In this document: positions 5,352 to 13,125 of the stretch, piece by piece
Numbering within the stretch: position 1 is the stretch's first letter
How the letters are laid out: each line of letters starts with the position of its first letter
DNA from: a virus
Direction: 5' to 3' (one strand)
Virus record (IMG/VR): IMGVR_UViG_3300011113_000506
Location: 1-33,001 of that record
Length of the DNA stretch: 33,001 bases
Translations under genes and position numbers: made by a program
Notes under the pieces: generated by a model
What the model saw: the letters and a program-made list of their open reading frames with translations, nothing else
The model's database searches: none
What the model was told of the DNA's origin: nothing

Positions 5352-6625
5352 TACCGTCGAATCCTAGTCGCTCCTGCTGCTGCGATAGCCGCCCCGATAG
5401 CGATGAGGGCACGGCGTTCACCGACAGGGATTTTGGAGCCGACAGGAACATAGGTATCCAACCCAGATTTGTAGATGTCTACCTGTTCTTCGAACGCTTC
5501 TCGTACTTCGGTGGGTGCGTTCTGCACAGCGGCTACTAGGGCAGCGACCTGCTCCTCATCCAACTCCTCAACCTCGATGGAGGCGAACACTTCGGCTGCC
5601 TGGTCGGGTTCTAGCGATACCAAAAGTTGTGCTATTTGGGAACTATCGGTGTCGCTGTTGAGGGTAACCTGTGGGGGTGGCGTTGTTTCTGGGATTGTGG
5701 TTGTCGGTGGGATTGTTGTTGTTGTTGACGGTGGGGTGGTTGTCGTTTCTGGGACGGATGTTGTCGGAGGAACCGTTGTGCGAACCGTCGTCGTGCTGCT
5801 GTGAGTCGTCGTCGTTGAAGGCTCAACGGTTGTTGAGGGAGGAATCGTTGTTGTCGGGGGAAGCGTTGTCGTCGTCTCAGGAACGGTTGTCGTAGTCGTC
5901 GCTTCGGTGGTGGTGGTTGCTGGCGGCACGTAGACCGTCGTAGTTGTAGTCGTAGTTGTAGTTGTTTGTTCGGTAGTGGTGGTGGTTTCTTCCACCGTCG
6001 TCGTTGTTACCTCTACCGTTGTGGTAGTTGGCTCAATAGTTGTCGTCGTAGGAACCGTCGTAGTTGGCACTGTCAATTCAGTACGGGTGAACGCCGAGTC
6101 GGGCACTATTGCCCAACCTGTGTTGTCGATGTTCCAAGCAAGCATGTAGCAGGTTCCGCCACCCCATTCAAAGAACCAGCCGTCTAACGGATATGAGCCT
6201 GCTTGGAGTGTGAGGGTGACTTGTTGGGACCATCGGCAGCCTTTGAGGTTCCATGTGCCGAACTCTGTTCCAGCGATGTTGACGGTGCCGCCGTCGTCGG
6301 CTGCGACCATGAAACTGATGGTGTCATGTTCTGGGAGGGTGATGTATCCGCTGTAGTGGACCATGAAGAAGTCATATGGGCAGGGTCCGAATGGTTCGCC
6401 GTTGAAGTTGCGGTTGATGTTGTTCTCTGTCTCGCTGTGGCAGACAGGGTAGAGGGTGTCGTCGCGGGTGGGGATGCTTGTTGGTTGGTAGGTGTAGCCG
6501 ATGGCGTTGAGTCCTGGTTGGGGTTCAGCGTTGGCTGGTGTTGTGAGGGCGAGTAGGGCTGCTGGCGTGAAGATGAGCCAGCGGTACCTATTCGATTTCT
6601 TGGGTTGTCGGTGCGACGAATACAT
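5351..6625 (-). CDS. Secreted PA14-like protein with Thr-rich linker and C-terminal membrane anchor
   Basis: The 424-residue product has a signal peptide (hydrophobic 16-29, likely cleavage after Ala33 in ANA). A globular domain follows (about 35-180) with FMVAADDGGTVNIAG and GTWNLKGC, the features of PA14-like carbohydrate-binding β-barrels. Cysteines 62, 82, 130 and 159 may form disulfides. Residues 185-315 are almost entirely Thr, Pro, Val and Glu. A conserved-looking helical acidic domain (320-385) leads to YVPVGSKIPVGERR and a last hydrophobic segment (about 406-419) ending RIRR. It is therefore probably displayed on the cell surface or carried in the virion after membrane passage. ATG 6625 is needed for the signal peptide, although it overlaps the previous gene by 38 bases. 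Adhesin, exclusion factor or lysis helper are all possible. Confidence 0.7.
   Translation of the reverse strand: MYSSHRQPKKSNRYRWLIFTPAALLALTTPANAEPQPGLNAIGYTYQPTSIPTRDDTLYPVCHSETENNINRNFNGEPFGPCPYDFFMVHYSGYITLPEHDTISFMVAADDGGTVNIAGTEFGTWNLKGCRWSQQVTLTLQAGSYPLDGWFFEWGGGTCYMLAWNIDNTGWAIVPDSAFTRTELTVPTTTVPTTTTIEPTTTTVEVTTTTVEETTTTTEQTTTTTTTTTTVYVPPATTTTEATTTTTVPETTTTLPPTTTIPPSTTVEPSTTTTHSSTTTVRTTVPPTTSVPETTTTPPSTTTTIPPTTTIPETTPPPQVTLNSDTDSSQIAQLLVSLEPDQAAEVFASIEVEELDEEQVAALVAAVQNAPTEVREAFEEQVDIYKSGLDTYVPVGSKIPVGERRALIAIGAAIAAAGATRIRR
5681..6073 (-). repeat. Low-complexity Thr/Pro codon repeat region
   Basis: This stretch encodes residues 185-315 of the PA14-like protein: about 130 residues built from runs of Thr broken by VP, IPP, VE and LPP. 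The plus strand shows reiterated GTTGT and CGTCGT units. Such tracts can change length by slippage and act as extended, possibly glycosylated, stalks. Confidence 0.75.
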
Positions 6626-6785
6626 CGTTCACCGCATCATAGATGTAGCCGATGCCGACGGTGAACGGTTCGCCACCCAAGTCATGCCATTCGCCTTGAA
6701 GGTTTGCTGTTGCCCATGCGTAGTCGGCAACGATGATTTCGGTGACGACGCTGTTCACAAGTTTGGCGCAATAGTTCTTGCTCAT
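6588..6785 (-). CDS. Small NGIV-type tail-associated protein, copy B
   Basis: The 65-residue product has AKLVNSVVTEIIVAD, LQGEWHD, then VGIGYIYDAVNDVFVAP. This pattern (AK..N.iV.evIV, L.GEW, GIGy.yd...F..P) is shared with the protein at 7684-7929 and with many small phage proteins next to tail fibre genes. ATG 6785 overlaps the end of the Gly-rich gene as ATGA, and its 3' end overlaps the start of the PA14-like gene by 38 bases. The role is unknown; adhesin folding or attachment is a reasonable guess from position. Confidence 0.65.
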   Translation of the reverse strand: MSKNYCAKLVNSVVTEIIVADYAWATANLQGEWHDLGGEPFTVGIGYIYDAVNDVFVAPTTQEIE

Positions 6786-7687
6786 ACCTTGAACCTCACG
6801 AACACCACACCATCAGAACCTGCACCCGATGTAGTGTTGCCACCAGCACCACCACCAGAACCATAAAAAGTTGAAGTTGCGTTACTTCCGTTGGTTGAAC
6901 CTTGTACGCCGCCATTTCCACCAGATGAGTTACCAGCAGTACCACCAGAACCGCCAGAACCCCCTGCACCACCACCGCCACAACCAGCATGAGTTGTGAC
7001 AGTGCCACCAGTAAAAGTAGTCAGTGCAAATCCTGTGCCACCGTTGCCGCCTGTGGTATTGCTGGCAGCAGAACCAGCCGCCGTTGCACCACCACCACCA
7101 CCACCGCCCTTTAGCGTTCCAGTTCGGTCGGCTATGCCACCATCATTTGCAACATTCGCAAGTTGAAGCACACAAACACCAGCAGCAGTACCCGCCGTGC
7201 CAAATGCGTTTCCTCCCTGACCACCAGCGCCACTACCAGCAGCAATACCGCACTCTGCGCCAGTTCCCGTGTCGTTGGCTTTGCCACCGCCACCACCGCC
7301 AGCAAGAAGCAAATCGCACCTACTCAAACTGCCACGATTTCCGCCGATAGAACTTGTTGTCTGTGCGGCACCCTTCGCACCGACCGTAATCGTTGCGTTT
7401 GCATCAAGGTAAAGAGTTTCTTGAATAACCGCTCCACCTCCACCTCCACCTGCACCACCATGATTGATTTGCAAACCGCCCGACCCACCGCCACCGACTA
7501 CAAGCACATCAAACAAACCAGACTTAGAAACCGTCAAAGTACCCGACGAAGTAAAAGTCAAAAGCGTGTACGCCTGACCACCAACCGTAATAGATGACGA
7601 TGAGCCACCCGTCGCTGTGCCGTAAGTGCCAGCGAAAATCGTGTCCGTTGTTTGTGATGACACATAACCTAAATACGAACGAGTCAT
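6782..7687 (-). CDS. Glycine-rich tail adhesin/fibre protein, copy B
   Basis: The 301-residue product has a short N-terminal segment starting MTRSYLGYVSSQTTDTI, a β-rich portion, then FDVLVVGGGGSGG at the start of a glycine-dominated domain with many GGGG and GGxGG runs, ending GSDGVVFVRFKV. This is the layout of Gly-rich phage tail domains that form polyglycine-II sandwiches at fibre tips, often used in receptor binding. It is paralogous to the protein at 7929-8798 (same LGYVSS.TT start, LVVGGGG entry and R(V/F)xVRF/W exit). Its start overlaps the preceding small gene by ATGA. Long plus-strand frames through this region come from the GC-rich Gly codons. Confidence 0.75.
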   Translation of the reverse strand: MTRSYLGYVSSQTTDTIFAGTYGTATGGSSSSITVGGQAYTLLTFTSSGTLTVSKSGLFDVLVVGGGGSGGLQINHGGAGGGGGGAVIQETLYLDANATITVGAKGAAQTTSSIGGNRGSLSRCDLLLAGGGGGGKANDTGTGAECGIAAGSGAGGQGGNAFGTAGTAAGVCVLQLANVANDGGIADRTGTLKGGGGGGGATAAGSAASNTTGGNGGTGFALTTFTGGTVTTHAGCGGGGAGGSGGSGGTAGNSSGGNGGVQGSTNGSNATSTFYGSGGGAGGNTTSGAGSDGVVFVRFKV

Positions 7688-7929
7688 TCCACTACCTCAC
7701 TAACAGGCGAAACAAACTGCGAACCGTTCCACACATCACCAATACCCGCATACTTACCACGGTCTTGCCCCTCAACAGGGTTGTTGTTGTACGAAGTTTG
7801 CACCCATTCGCCTGCGAGTCCGATGCTGGCGATGAACGCTTTGCCTGCGGCTTCCGTAGGCGCATCACCGTTACCAACAACGATGACTTCACGAACGATA
7901 CCGTTCTCTATCTTTGCGAAATGTGCCAT
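7684..7929 (-). CDS. Small NGIV-type tail-associated protein, copy A
   Basis: The 81-residue product starts MAHFAKIENGIVREVIVVGNGD, then IGLAGEWVQTSYNNN, GKYAGIGDVWNGSQF and VSPVSE. This is the fuller form of the family seen at 6588-6785. I place the start at ATG 7929, which forms TAATG with the stop of the upstream Gly-rich gene; an upstream extension to 8055 would read a low-quality segment inside that gene. Small proteins of this type often lie between fibre and adhesin genes in marine and freshwater phages. Function not established. Confidence 0.7.
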   Translation of the reverse strand: MAHFAKIENGIVREVIVVGNGDAPTEAAGKAFIASIGLAGEWVQTSYNNNPVEGQDRGKYAGIGDVWNGSQFVSPVSEVVE

Positions 7930-8798
7930 TACGCCACCACCAAAGTTCCTGTGGAATCCCAAGCAATCCAAGTGTAAGAACCGTCTGTTCCTGTCGTTGT
8001 TGTTCCTGTTGATGTGATGGTCAAACCTGCGCCTGTTGCTGATGCGGTGAGCCAACGCACGACGACACGACCCGAACCGCCGTTGCCACCCGGATTTGTT
8101 GAACCAGCACCGCCGCCACCGCCGCCACCACGATTAGCCGTTCCACTAGAACCAGCGACATTAGAGCCACCGTTCCCTGCGTTCGTTCCTGCAGTGCCAC
8201 CCGTAACAGTTCCACCACCGCCGCCGCCACCTGAATACGAAATCGTTGAGCCTGTGTAATTGTTTGTTGATGCTGAACCGCCTGCACCGCCAACAGTGTT
8301 TGTGCCAGCCGAACCTGTGCTACCAGCACCGCCACCACCGCCGCCACCCGTGCCGCCAGATGCGCCAGCACCACCGTTATTGCCCTCACCAGAGATTCCT
8401 GCGCCACCAGTTTCGCTACTTGTTGATGAACCACCACCAGAGCCGCCTGTGTTGCCTTTCAAGTTGTCTGATGCGCCACCACCGCCACCATTTGCAGAAC
8501 CTATGAATGATGATGCAGTTCCGTTCTGACCAGCACGGGCATTAGCAGAACCACCCGCACCCGATGCACCAACTTTCACGGTGTAGGTGGTCTTACCGAT
8601 AATGCCTGAGCCTGTGACGAATCCACCTGCACCGCCGCCAGCACCAGCACCAGAAAATGCGCCAGCATCACTGCGCTGACCGCCACCTCCGCCGCCGCCA
8701 CCGACCAGCAGATAGTCAACATTGAGCGTCGCCGCACCACCAACCAACTGTGTCGTTAGTGATGACACATACCCAAGTTGCCGACGAGCCGTAGCCAT
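7929..8798 (-). CDS. Glycine-rich tail adhesin/fibre protein, copy A
   Basis: The 289-residue product begins MATARRQLGYVSSLTTQLV, enters a Gly-rich domain at VDYLLVGGGGGGGG, and leaves it at GGSGRVVVRWLTAS. A short C-terminal β-rich tail follows (TTTTGTDGSYTWIAWDSTG). Compared with copy B it lacks the β-rich insert before the Gly-rich entry but has the extra C-terminal tail. Glycine-rich tips of this kind mediate host recognition in several phages. It sits after two small structural genes and before the matched NGIV-type gene, so the two form a module that appears twice. Confidence 0.75.
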   Translation of the reverse strand: MATARRQLGYVSSLTTQLVGGAATLNVDYLLVGGGGGGGGQRSDAGAFSGAGAGGGAGGFVTGSGIIGKTTYTVKVGASGAGGSANARAGQNGTASSFIGSANGGGGGASDNLKGNTGGSGGGSSTSSETGGAGISGEGNNGGAGASGGTGGGGGGGAGSTGSAGTNTVGGAGGSASTNNYTGSTISYSGGGGGGGTVTGGTAGTNAGNGGSNVAGSSGTANRGGGGGGGAGSTNPGGNGGSGRVVVRWLTASATGAGLTITSTGTTTTGTDGSYTWIAWDSTGTLVVA

Positions 8799-8801
8799 CA
8801 G

Positions 8802-9170
8802 TTACGCAATCCGATTGACAAACCCGTAAATAACAATCTGGTCAGCCGTAGCAGCAAACGCACGAATCACACGAGCAGTCGCATTACCCTGCAACACAAG
8901 ACCAGGAGCAATCGTCACCAAACCAGCCTCAGGCTGAACCGTCAACTCGATATCGTTATCAACAGCAGTCGTACCACCCCACTGCACCGTCAACTTGATA
9001 GCAGTCGCAGACGCATTCACCGCATACAACCACACCTCGTCAATCGTCGAAGCAGTCGTAGAACCAGTATGAATCGCCGTACCCGTGCCGCTCGTTGCAG
9101 CAACCTTGATGCCCAAACCAGTACCAGTAGTACCAGCAGGCTGAAGTGCGAGTTTCGTGAATGTTGCCAT
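8802..9170 (-). CDS. Small structural protein, probable tail or decoration component
   Basis: The 122-residue product is β-rich and low in charge, with segments DEVWLYAVNASATAIKLTVQWG and ELTVQPEAGLVTIAPGLVLQG and ending ADQIVIYGFVNRIA. Alternating hydrophobic/Thr/Gly strands without a signal peptide suggest a small jelly-roll-like virion protein. I recall similar uncharacterised proteins beside tail fibres in environmental phages, but no named family. It lies between a 165-residue structural protein and the Gly-rich adhesins in the same transcript. Confidence 0.6.
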   Translation of the reverse strand: MATFTKLALQPAGTTGTGLGIKVAATSGTGTAIHTGSTTASTIDEVWLYAVNASATAIKLTVQWGGTTAVDNDIELTVQPEAGLVTIAPGLVLQGNATARVIRAFAATADQIVIYGFVNRIA

Positions 9171-9179
9171 TGTTTACTC

Positions 9180-9677
9180 CTAACTGAAAACCTGAACAGG
9201 CAGAACAATCTGGTCATCCTCACCAGACGAAACCGCCGACGCCCACTTTACACCAGACGACTGCGCAGAATCCGCAGTCAACACCGTATTGTTCGCACCC
9301 ACCCCAACACGCACCACATCCGAACCGTCAAACACCACGACGTCACCCTTAGTGGTGTAGCGCGAAGCAAGAAAATTCGCCTCATCCGCATCATCAGCAG
9401 AAAACACGGGGTAGATAGTCGCACCAGACGAGTGCGTCTGGGCAGTCGTGTCATCCTGCGCACGAGTCAACGTCAGGGTAGACCCCGAGATGGTGGCGAG
9501 GCACTTCTCCTCAGCCGCAGTCCCAGGGCTAATAACCACAAAGAACGGGACAGCCGCCGTAGAAGGCCACCCTGTCGTAGCAGCAATAGCAATCGACGTA
9601 GCACCCGAAGACAACGACGAAGTAATAGTCGTCTGCGCTGCTGCGCCTCGATACTGTCTACGTGTTACTGCTGGCAT
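9180..9677 (-). CDS. Tail fibre-proximal structural protein
   Basis: The 165-residue product starts MPAVTRRQYRGAAAQTTI. It has ATTGWPSTAAVPFFVVISPG, EEKCLAT, TLTLTRAQDDTTAQTHSSGA, DADEANFLASRYTTKGDVVV and NNTVLTADSAQSSGVKW. The order TGWP..pF.v.i..g..EE, then TR..D.T.A..H..GA, then N....TKGDvvv and LtaDsa...GvkW, is shared by many phage fibre or baseplate-adjacent proteins. It therefore probably connects tail body and adhesins. No enzymatic motif is visible. Confidence 0.65.
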   Translation of the reverse strand: MPAVTRRQYRGAAAQTTITSSLSSGATSIAIAATTGWPSTAAVPFFVVISPGTAAEEKCLATISGSTLTLTRAQDDTTAQTHSSGATIYPVFSADDADEANFLASRYTTKGDVVVFDGSDVVRVGVGANNTVLTADSAQSSGVKWASAVSSGEDDQIVLPVQVFS

Positions 9678-9683
9678 GGCACC

Positions 9684-11534
9684 TCATCTTACACTACGCA
9701 TCACAACAATAGCAGTCCCCTCATAATCGTTCTCCTGCTGGGCATACACCACCTGACGTGCCTGCCACTGGATATTCTCCACCACCACCGAAAACGTCTC
9801 AGCGTTCTCCTGATACGAAATAATCCGAGGCGTATCCACCAGGTCGCGGAGAAGGGCAAGTTCCTGGTCGACATCCTGGTAGTACTCGCGTCCCTGGATA
9901 TTGAGGCGGTGGTGCATGAGGAGGGGTACAGAGAAGATTTGGCTACGTAGCGGGGCGGCGTACGCCCTAGCCATCCAACGAGTCAACGTCGGACCCGTGG
10001 AAGCGGTTTGACGGGTGAGGGTCAGTTTGAGTTCCGCTTCAAACACGGTTGCTTCCAACCCGTTCAACGTGTATTCGCGCGCACCCTGAGTGTTATAGGC
10101 GGCGAAATCGTGGTAACTACCGTTGTCCGACTTGATGGACACCATGACCTGTCCGACGAGCGGATAGGTGCGGAGGTCAATCTTGGGGATGAACTTTGCG
10201 TCGGGGACACCCCAACGGTAGATGCCTGAGGTGAGGGTGCCTGAGGGTACGAGGTCGGTGGCGTGCCGTTTGTATAAGCCGAGTCCAGCAACAGTGAACA
10301 CTGGTGCGTTGTCGAACTCGTGGATGTCCACAATCGTCCCTTGTCCTGTAGCCATTAGGTCGGAGGCATAAGCGGGCTGGTTGGTGGAGATGAACACGGA
10401 GATGTCCATGCGTCCGATGCCTGTGGAGGTGGAGTCGTAGTTTTTCCAACCGAAATAAACGTATTGTCCGACGCCAGCAAATGTTTCAACTGCGGCATCA
10501 GTGACGATTTTGGGTCCGATGACAAGGTTGCCGTCGCTATCTGATGAACAGAAACGGAACCCGTCTGACAGTCCGAGAAGGATGTAGCCGAGGTAGCCGC
10601 GCATCCCTGTGATGACTTCACCTAACGGCAGTTCGCCTGCAACGGTCGGTGTTCCGAGTGCGGTGCCGTCTGGTTGAATAGTGGTCTTGTAAATGAGGGT
10701 TTTGTTGCCTGAGTAGCCGCCAGCGTAAATATGGTTTTGTCCAGCAGCGAAACCAATCCACGTAAAGTTCGTATTCGGATGGGTGTAGAGAGCAGTCGGG
10801 TTGTTCGACGGGGAACCTGTTGCGTTGGTGAGGTTCCAAATCTTGTTCTTATCTGCCCCCGTGCCAGCCACCATCAGGCGACCCTTTACATACTCAATCT
10901 TGCCGAATGCATGACCTGTGGCATGACTTGATGCCGTACTACCAGACGCAGACGAATAATAGACGGTACTGTTCGCAAACGAAACATAAACATTGAAACC
11001 ATCAGACGCAACACTGATGATGTTCGATGCTGGGGTTCCCGTTACCGTAGAGAATGTTGACAGGTCGGTTGAATATTTGAGGGTTTGTCCATCACCGATA
11101 TAGAGGCGACCGTCAGCCGTAACCATTTCCAGGTTGGAGTTGGCAGAGGAGTAGGCGAGTGTCGTATCAGGCAAAAGGGTGAGGCGACCCTTCTCCCAAA
11201 CGTTTACACCCTTCGACGTATAGAAACGGAACGCCTCAGAATCCGACGCATCCGAATACTCCTGCCCAGCCCCATAATGCCAAGACGACTGCGAACGACG
11301 CCACAAACCCTGCGGGTTGATAGCACCCTCACCAGGCTCAGCAGACTGGTCAACCGAATCACGAACACGCGCATCATACTGACGAGTAAAAGCGTTGGAC
11401 GCCATGTCCAACATGTAGGGGCGACCGTTGATGGCGACGGGGAAAACGTCGGGCACTAACTGGGATGCACCCGTACCTGTGTAGTAGGCGGGTGCGGGTT
11501 TGTACGCCGTTGTGAACTCGGCTAACGCAGCCAT
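9684..11534 (-). CDS. Large tail protein with β-propeller-like repeats
   Basis: The 616-residue product has an N-terminal region with RVRDSVDQSAEPGEGAINP and LWRRSQSSWHYGAGQE, motifs I associate with a widely conserved minor tail protein of actinobacterial and environmental phages. The middle (about 110-420) has repeated β-blades such as DGRLYIGDGQTLKYS, DGFNVYVSFANSTVYYS, KGRLMVAGTG and QNHIYAGGYSGNKTLIYK, suggesting a propeller. The C-terminal part (about 440-616) is β-rich and ends NDYEGTAIVVMRSVR. Directly downstream of the adaptor gene and upstream of the adhesins, it fits a tail nozzle or hub. With no tape-measure gene in view, a short-tail component is the simplest reading. Confidence 0.7.
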   Translation of the reverse strand: MAALAEFTTAYKPAPAYYTGTGASQLVPDVFPVAINGRPYMLDMASNAFTRQYDARVRDSVDQSAEPGEGAINPQGLWRRSQSSWHYGAGQEYSDASDSEAFRFYTSKGVNVWEKGRLTLLPDTTLAYSSANSNLEMVTADGRLYIGDGQTLKYSTDLSTFSTVTGTPASNIISVASDGFNVYVSFANSTVYYSSASGSTASSHATGHAFGKIEYVKGRLMVAGTGADKNKIWNLTNATGSPSNNPTALYTHPNTNFTWIGFAAGQNHIYAGGYSGNKTLIYKTTIQPDGTALGTPTVAGELPLGEVITGMRGYLGYILLGLSDGFRFCSSDSDGNLVIGPKIVTDAAVETFAGVGQYVYFGWKNYDSTSTGIGRMDISVFISTNQPAYASDLMATGQGTIVDIHEFDNAPVFTVAGLGLYKRHATDLVPSGTLTSGIYRWGVPDAKFIPKIDLRTYPLVGQVMVSIKSDNGSYHDFAAYNTQGAREYTLNGLEATVFEAELKLTLTRQTASTGPTLTRWMARAYAAPLRSQIFSVPLLMHHRLNIQGREYYQDVDQELALLRDLVDTPRIISYQENAETFSVVVENIQWQARQVVYAQQENDYEGTAIVVMRSVR

Positions 11535-11537
11535 CGG

Positions 11538-12422
11538 CTACTTCCTGAACTTGATTGGGTACTGCGCCTTCAGTCGTCCCGCTTCCGCAATAATACGTTC
11601 GCGTCGCAAACGGGCAAGATTCGCAATCGAGTCACGGGTAGCGCCAGCAGGAACTTCATCAGCACGACGAGTATCACCTTGCGACTCAATAAAGTTCCGT
11701 TTGATTTCACGACCATTCATCATCCGCAAAATCACACCAGTTTCAATAATGTCCTCGCACGTCGCAGGTAGGAAACAGTTCGTGGTCAAGTCGGATGACT
11801 CAGACGAGGCGCGAACGAACGGAGCCTTATAGCGCACACGCACAGTTCCAGCCATCACAGGTTCATCAAACACGAGCGTGTTACCTGACGCAAAGTCGCT
11901 GGTTGGCAAACCAGTTTGCAGACGCACCGCGTTCAACACAGGATGGTCGTCAGCAAGATAACGGAGACGTGCATCCAACAGTTCAATGATGGTGCCCGAC
12001 GATGTGATGTCGATTTGACGGTCGGACCCGTTGTAGGTGAGGTCAGCAGTGACGACACGGAACAATCCGTTCATCGTTGAAGACAGGTCGTCTAGTTCAG
12101 CGTTGACCGAGTCGAGCATTTGCGCTCGCGGGAAGCGCGGATTGAGCGTAGCAAGTACGTTGGCTGAGTGAGACGCAGCGGTCGTTCCGTTGAATCCTCG
12201 TTCCACCGTAAGCGTCTTGGTTGCTGTGTTGGCTTCCCAAATGTAAAAGAGTTCTGATTCAATTTCGAATACAGAACCAGCACGAAAGCCGCCAAGGTCA
12301 TAAGACAGAACGACGCTCGTCGTACTGCTATCGAGGCTCGACGCCAACTTGTTGCGTTCTTCAACGACCCCTGCCAACATCTGACGCGACGCCCTGTTCA
12401 GGACAGTCGCAACCGTAGTCAT
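11538..12422 (-). CDS. Head-tail adaptor-like structural protein
   Basis: The 294-residue product starts MTTVATVLNRASRQM. It has a β-rich domain (ELFYIWEANTATKTLTVERG, FNGTTAASHSA) followed by a helical region (LDSVNAELDDLSSTM), another β section with VRVRYKAPFV, and a C-terminal helical part with CEDIIETGVILRMMNGREI and a basic end (RRERIIAEAG...FRK). The β/helix mixture, the CEDIIETGVILRM segment and the position between capsid-region genes and the large tail protein suggest an adaptor or tail-tube-A-like role. I see no exact family signature, so the call leans on context. Confidence 0.6.
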   Translation of the reverse strand: MTTVATVLNRASRQMLAGVVEERNKLASSLDSSTTSVVLSYDLGGFRAGSVFEIESELFYIWEANTATKTLTVERGFNGTTAASHSANVLATLNPRFPRAQMLDSVNAELDDLSSTMNGLFRVVTADLTYNGSDRQIDITSSGTIIELLDARLRYLADDHPVLNAVRLQTGLPTSDFASGNTLVFDEPVMAGTVRVRYKAPFVRASSESSDLTTNCFLPATCEDIIETGVILRMMNGREIKRNFIESQGDTRRADEVPAGATRDSIANLARLRRERIIAEAGRLKAQYPIKFRK

Positions 12423-12578
12423 CTAGTAGACGTACCCTCCGTAACCAGGGAACGAACCAGCCTGCGCCTTCGCGGAACTCTTACGAGTACGCTTGCCTTT
12501 CTTCGCTTTCGGTGCAGGGCGATACTCCTTGGCAGGAGCGCCTTTCACTGAAGACTTCTTGTTCTTGGGAAGAGGCAT
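12423..12578 (-). CDS. 51-residue basic protein with GYGGYVY end
   Basis: A short gene from ATG 12578 to TAG at 12423, touching the start of the adaptor gene. The peptide begins MPLPKNKKSSVKG, is rich in Lys/Arg through residue 38, and ends SFPGYGGYVY. The GYG-Y ending recalls the C-termini of the proteins at 14604-14888 and 14885-16033. Its start shares a base with the preceding stop (TAATG). No family recognised; DNA binding or virion packaging is a guess from charge. Confidence 0.6.
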   Translation of the reverse strand: MPLPKNKKSSVKGAPAKEYRPAPKAKKGKRTRKSSAKAQAGSFPGYGGYVY

Positions 12579-12694
12579 TACTTACGCTTGCTCTTCTTGC
12601 CGCGCTTGACTTTACCGTATTCCATCTTCTGCTCTTTGGCAGATTCTTTCTTTTCGTGACGCTTAGCAGCGGCGCGTGACTTGTACATGCTCAT
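12578..12694 (-). CDS. 38-residue highly basic protein
   Basis: A very short gene from ATG 12694 to TAA at 12578, with a clear GGAGG upstream (near 12703-12707). The peptide starts MSMYKSRAAAKRHEKK and ends KRGKKSKRK; 16 of its 38 residues are Lys or Arg. The good ribosome binding site and TAATG coupling to the next gene support it. No family recognised. It is one of five small proteins in a row, most of them basic. Confidence 0.6.
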   Translation of the reverse strand: MSMYKSRAAAKRHEKKESAKEQKMEYGKVKRGKKSKRK

Positions 12695-12715
12695 GGGTAT
12701 ACCTCCGCGGATACA

Positions 12716-12970
12716 CTACCACTTGACGCGGTCAGCCCAGTACGCTGCCGACATTTTGCCCTTGGCGATATTGGCTCGATGCCGAGCCTTGAAAGCCTTG
12801 TTGCGCTTCGACCCCTCTGGCGAACCCGAAACACCCTGCTGCCCGAAACGAATCAACTTCACCTGACTGCCCGTCTTGGCGAGTACGGCATGGGATTTCT
12901 CTGGGTGCCCTGGGGTGCGCTTGGGCTTGTTGTAGCCCGCGAACTTCTCGCCCCTGTAGTTGATGCTCAT
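12716..12970 (-). CDS. DUF6321-like small phage protein
   Basis: The 84-residue product starts at ATG 12970. The conserved N-terminal block runs INYRGEKFAGYNKPKRTPG, then EKSHAVLAKTGSQVKLIRFG and QQGVSGSP, followed by a basic helix (KRNKAFKARHRANIAKGKM) and SAAYWADRVKW. I recognise this as the DUF6321 type found in cyanophages and other environmental phages, function unknown. Its ATG overlaps the preceding stop as ATGA. The combination of conserved G/P loops and a basic helix suggests nucleic-acid binding, but this is inference. Confidence 0.7.
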   Translation of the reverse strand: MSINYRGEKFAGYNKPKRTPGHPEKSHAVLAKTGSQVKLIRFGQQGVSGSPEGSKRNKAFKARHRANIAKGKMSAAYWADRVKW

Positions 12971-13125
12971 TGGCGTGACGCCCAAGAGTTATCAACTAAG
13001 TTTGGGAAAGGGCGACCAGCCTTTGAAGCGCGAGCCTTGGCAGCCTTCTTCTGTCCAGCGGACAGTGGCTTGGATTTCTTCTTCGGGTTCTTGGTATCCC
13101 AGAACGCTTTCTTACTTTTTGCCAC
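12967..13125 (-). CDS. 52-residue basic protein
   Basis: A short gene from GTG 13125 (AAGGG upstream) to TGA at 12967. The peptide begins MAKSKKAFWDTKNPKKKS, continues LSAGQKKAAKARASKAGRP and ends VDNSWASRQ. It overlaps the end of the DUF6496-like gene by 14 bases and the start of the DUF6321-like gene by ATGA. Similar short KA/AK-rich proteins occur next to DUF6321 genes in environmental phages, as far as I recall. No function known. Confidence 0.6.
   Translation of the reverse strand: MAKSKKAFWDTKNPKKKSKPLSAGQKKAAKARASKAGRPFPNLVDNSWASRQ

Noticed and set aside
5681-6073. Possible CRISPR-like or minisatellite array
   Set aside because: The repetitive look comes from Thr/Pro codons in one coding frame; there are no regular spacers or conserved repeat units.
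7024-8529. Plus-strand Pro- and His-rich frames opposite the Gly-rich genes
   Set aside because: Complementary reading of Gly codons (GGN) gives Pro/His/Ala runs; these are artefacts.
8778-9950. Plus-strand frame of 390 codons
   Set aside because: The translation is dominated by Arg, Ser and Thr with no domain, and lies opposite conserved structural genes.
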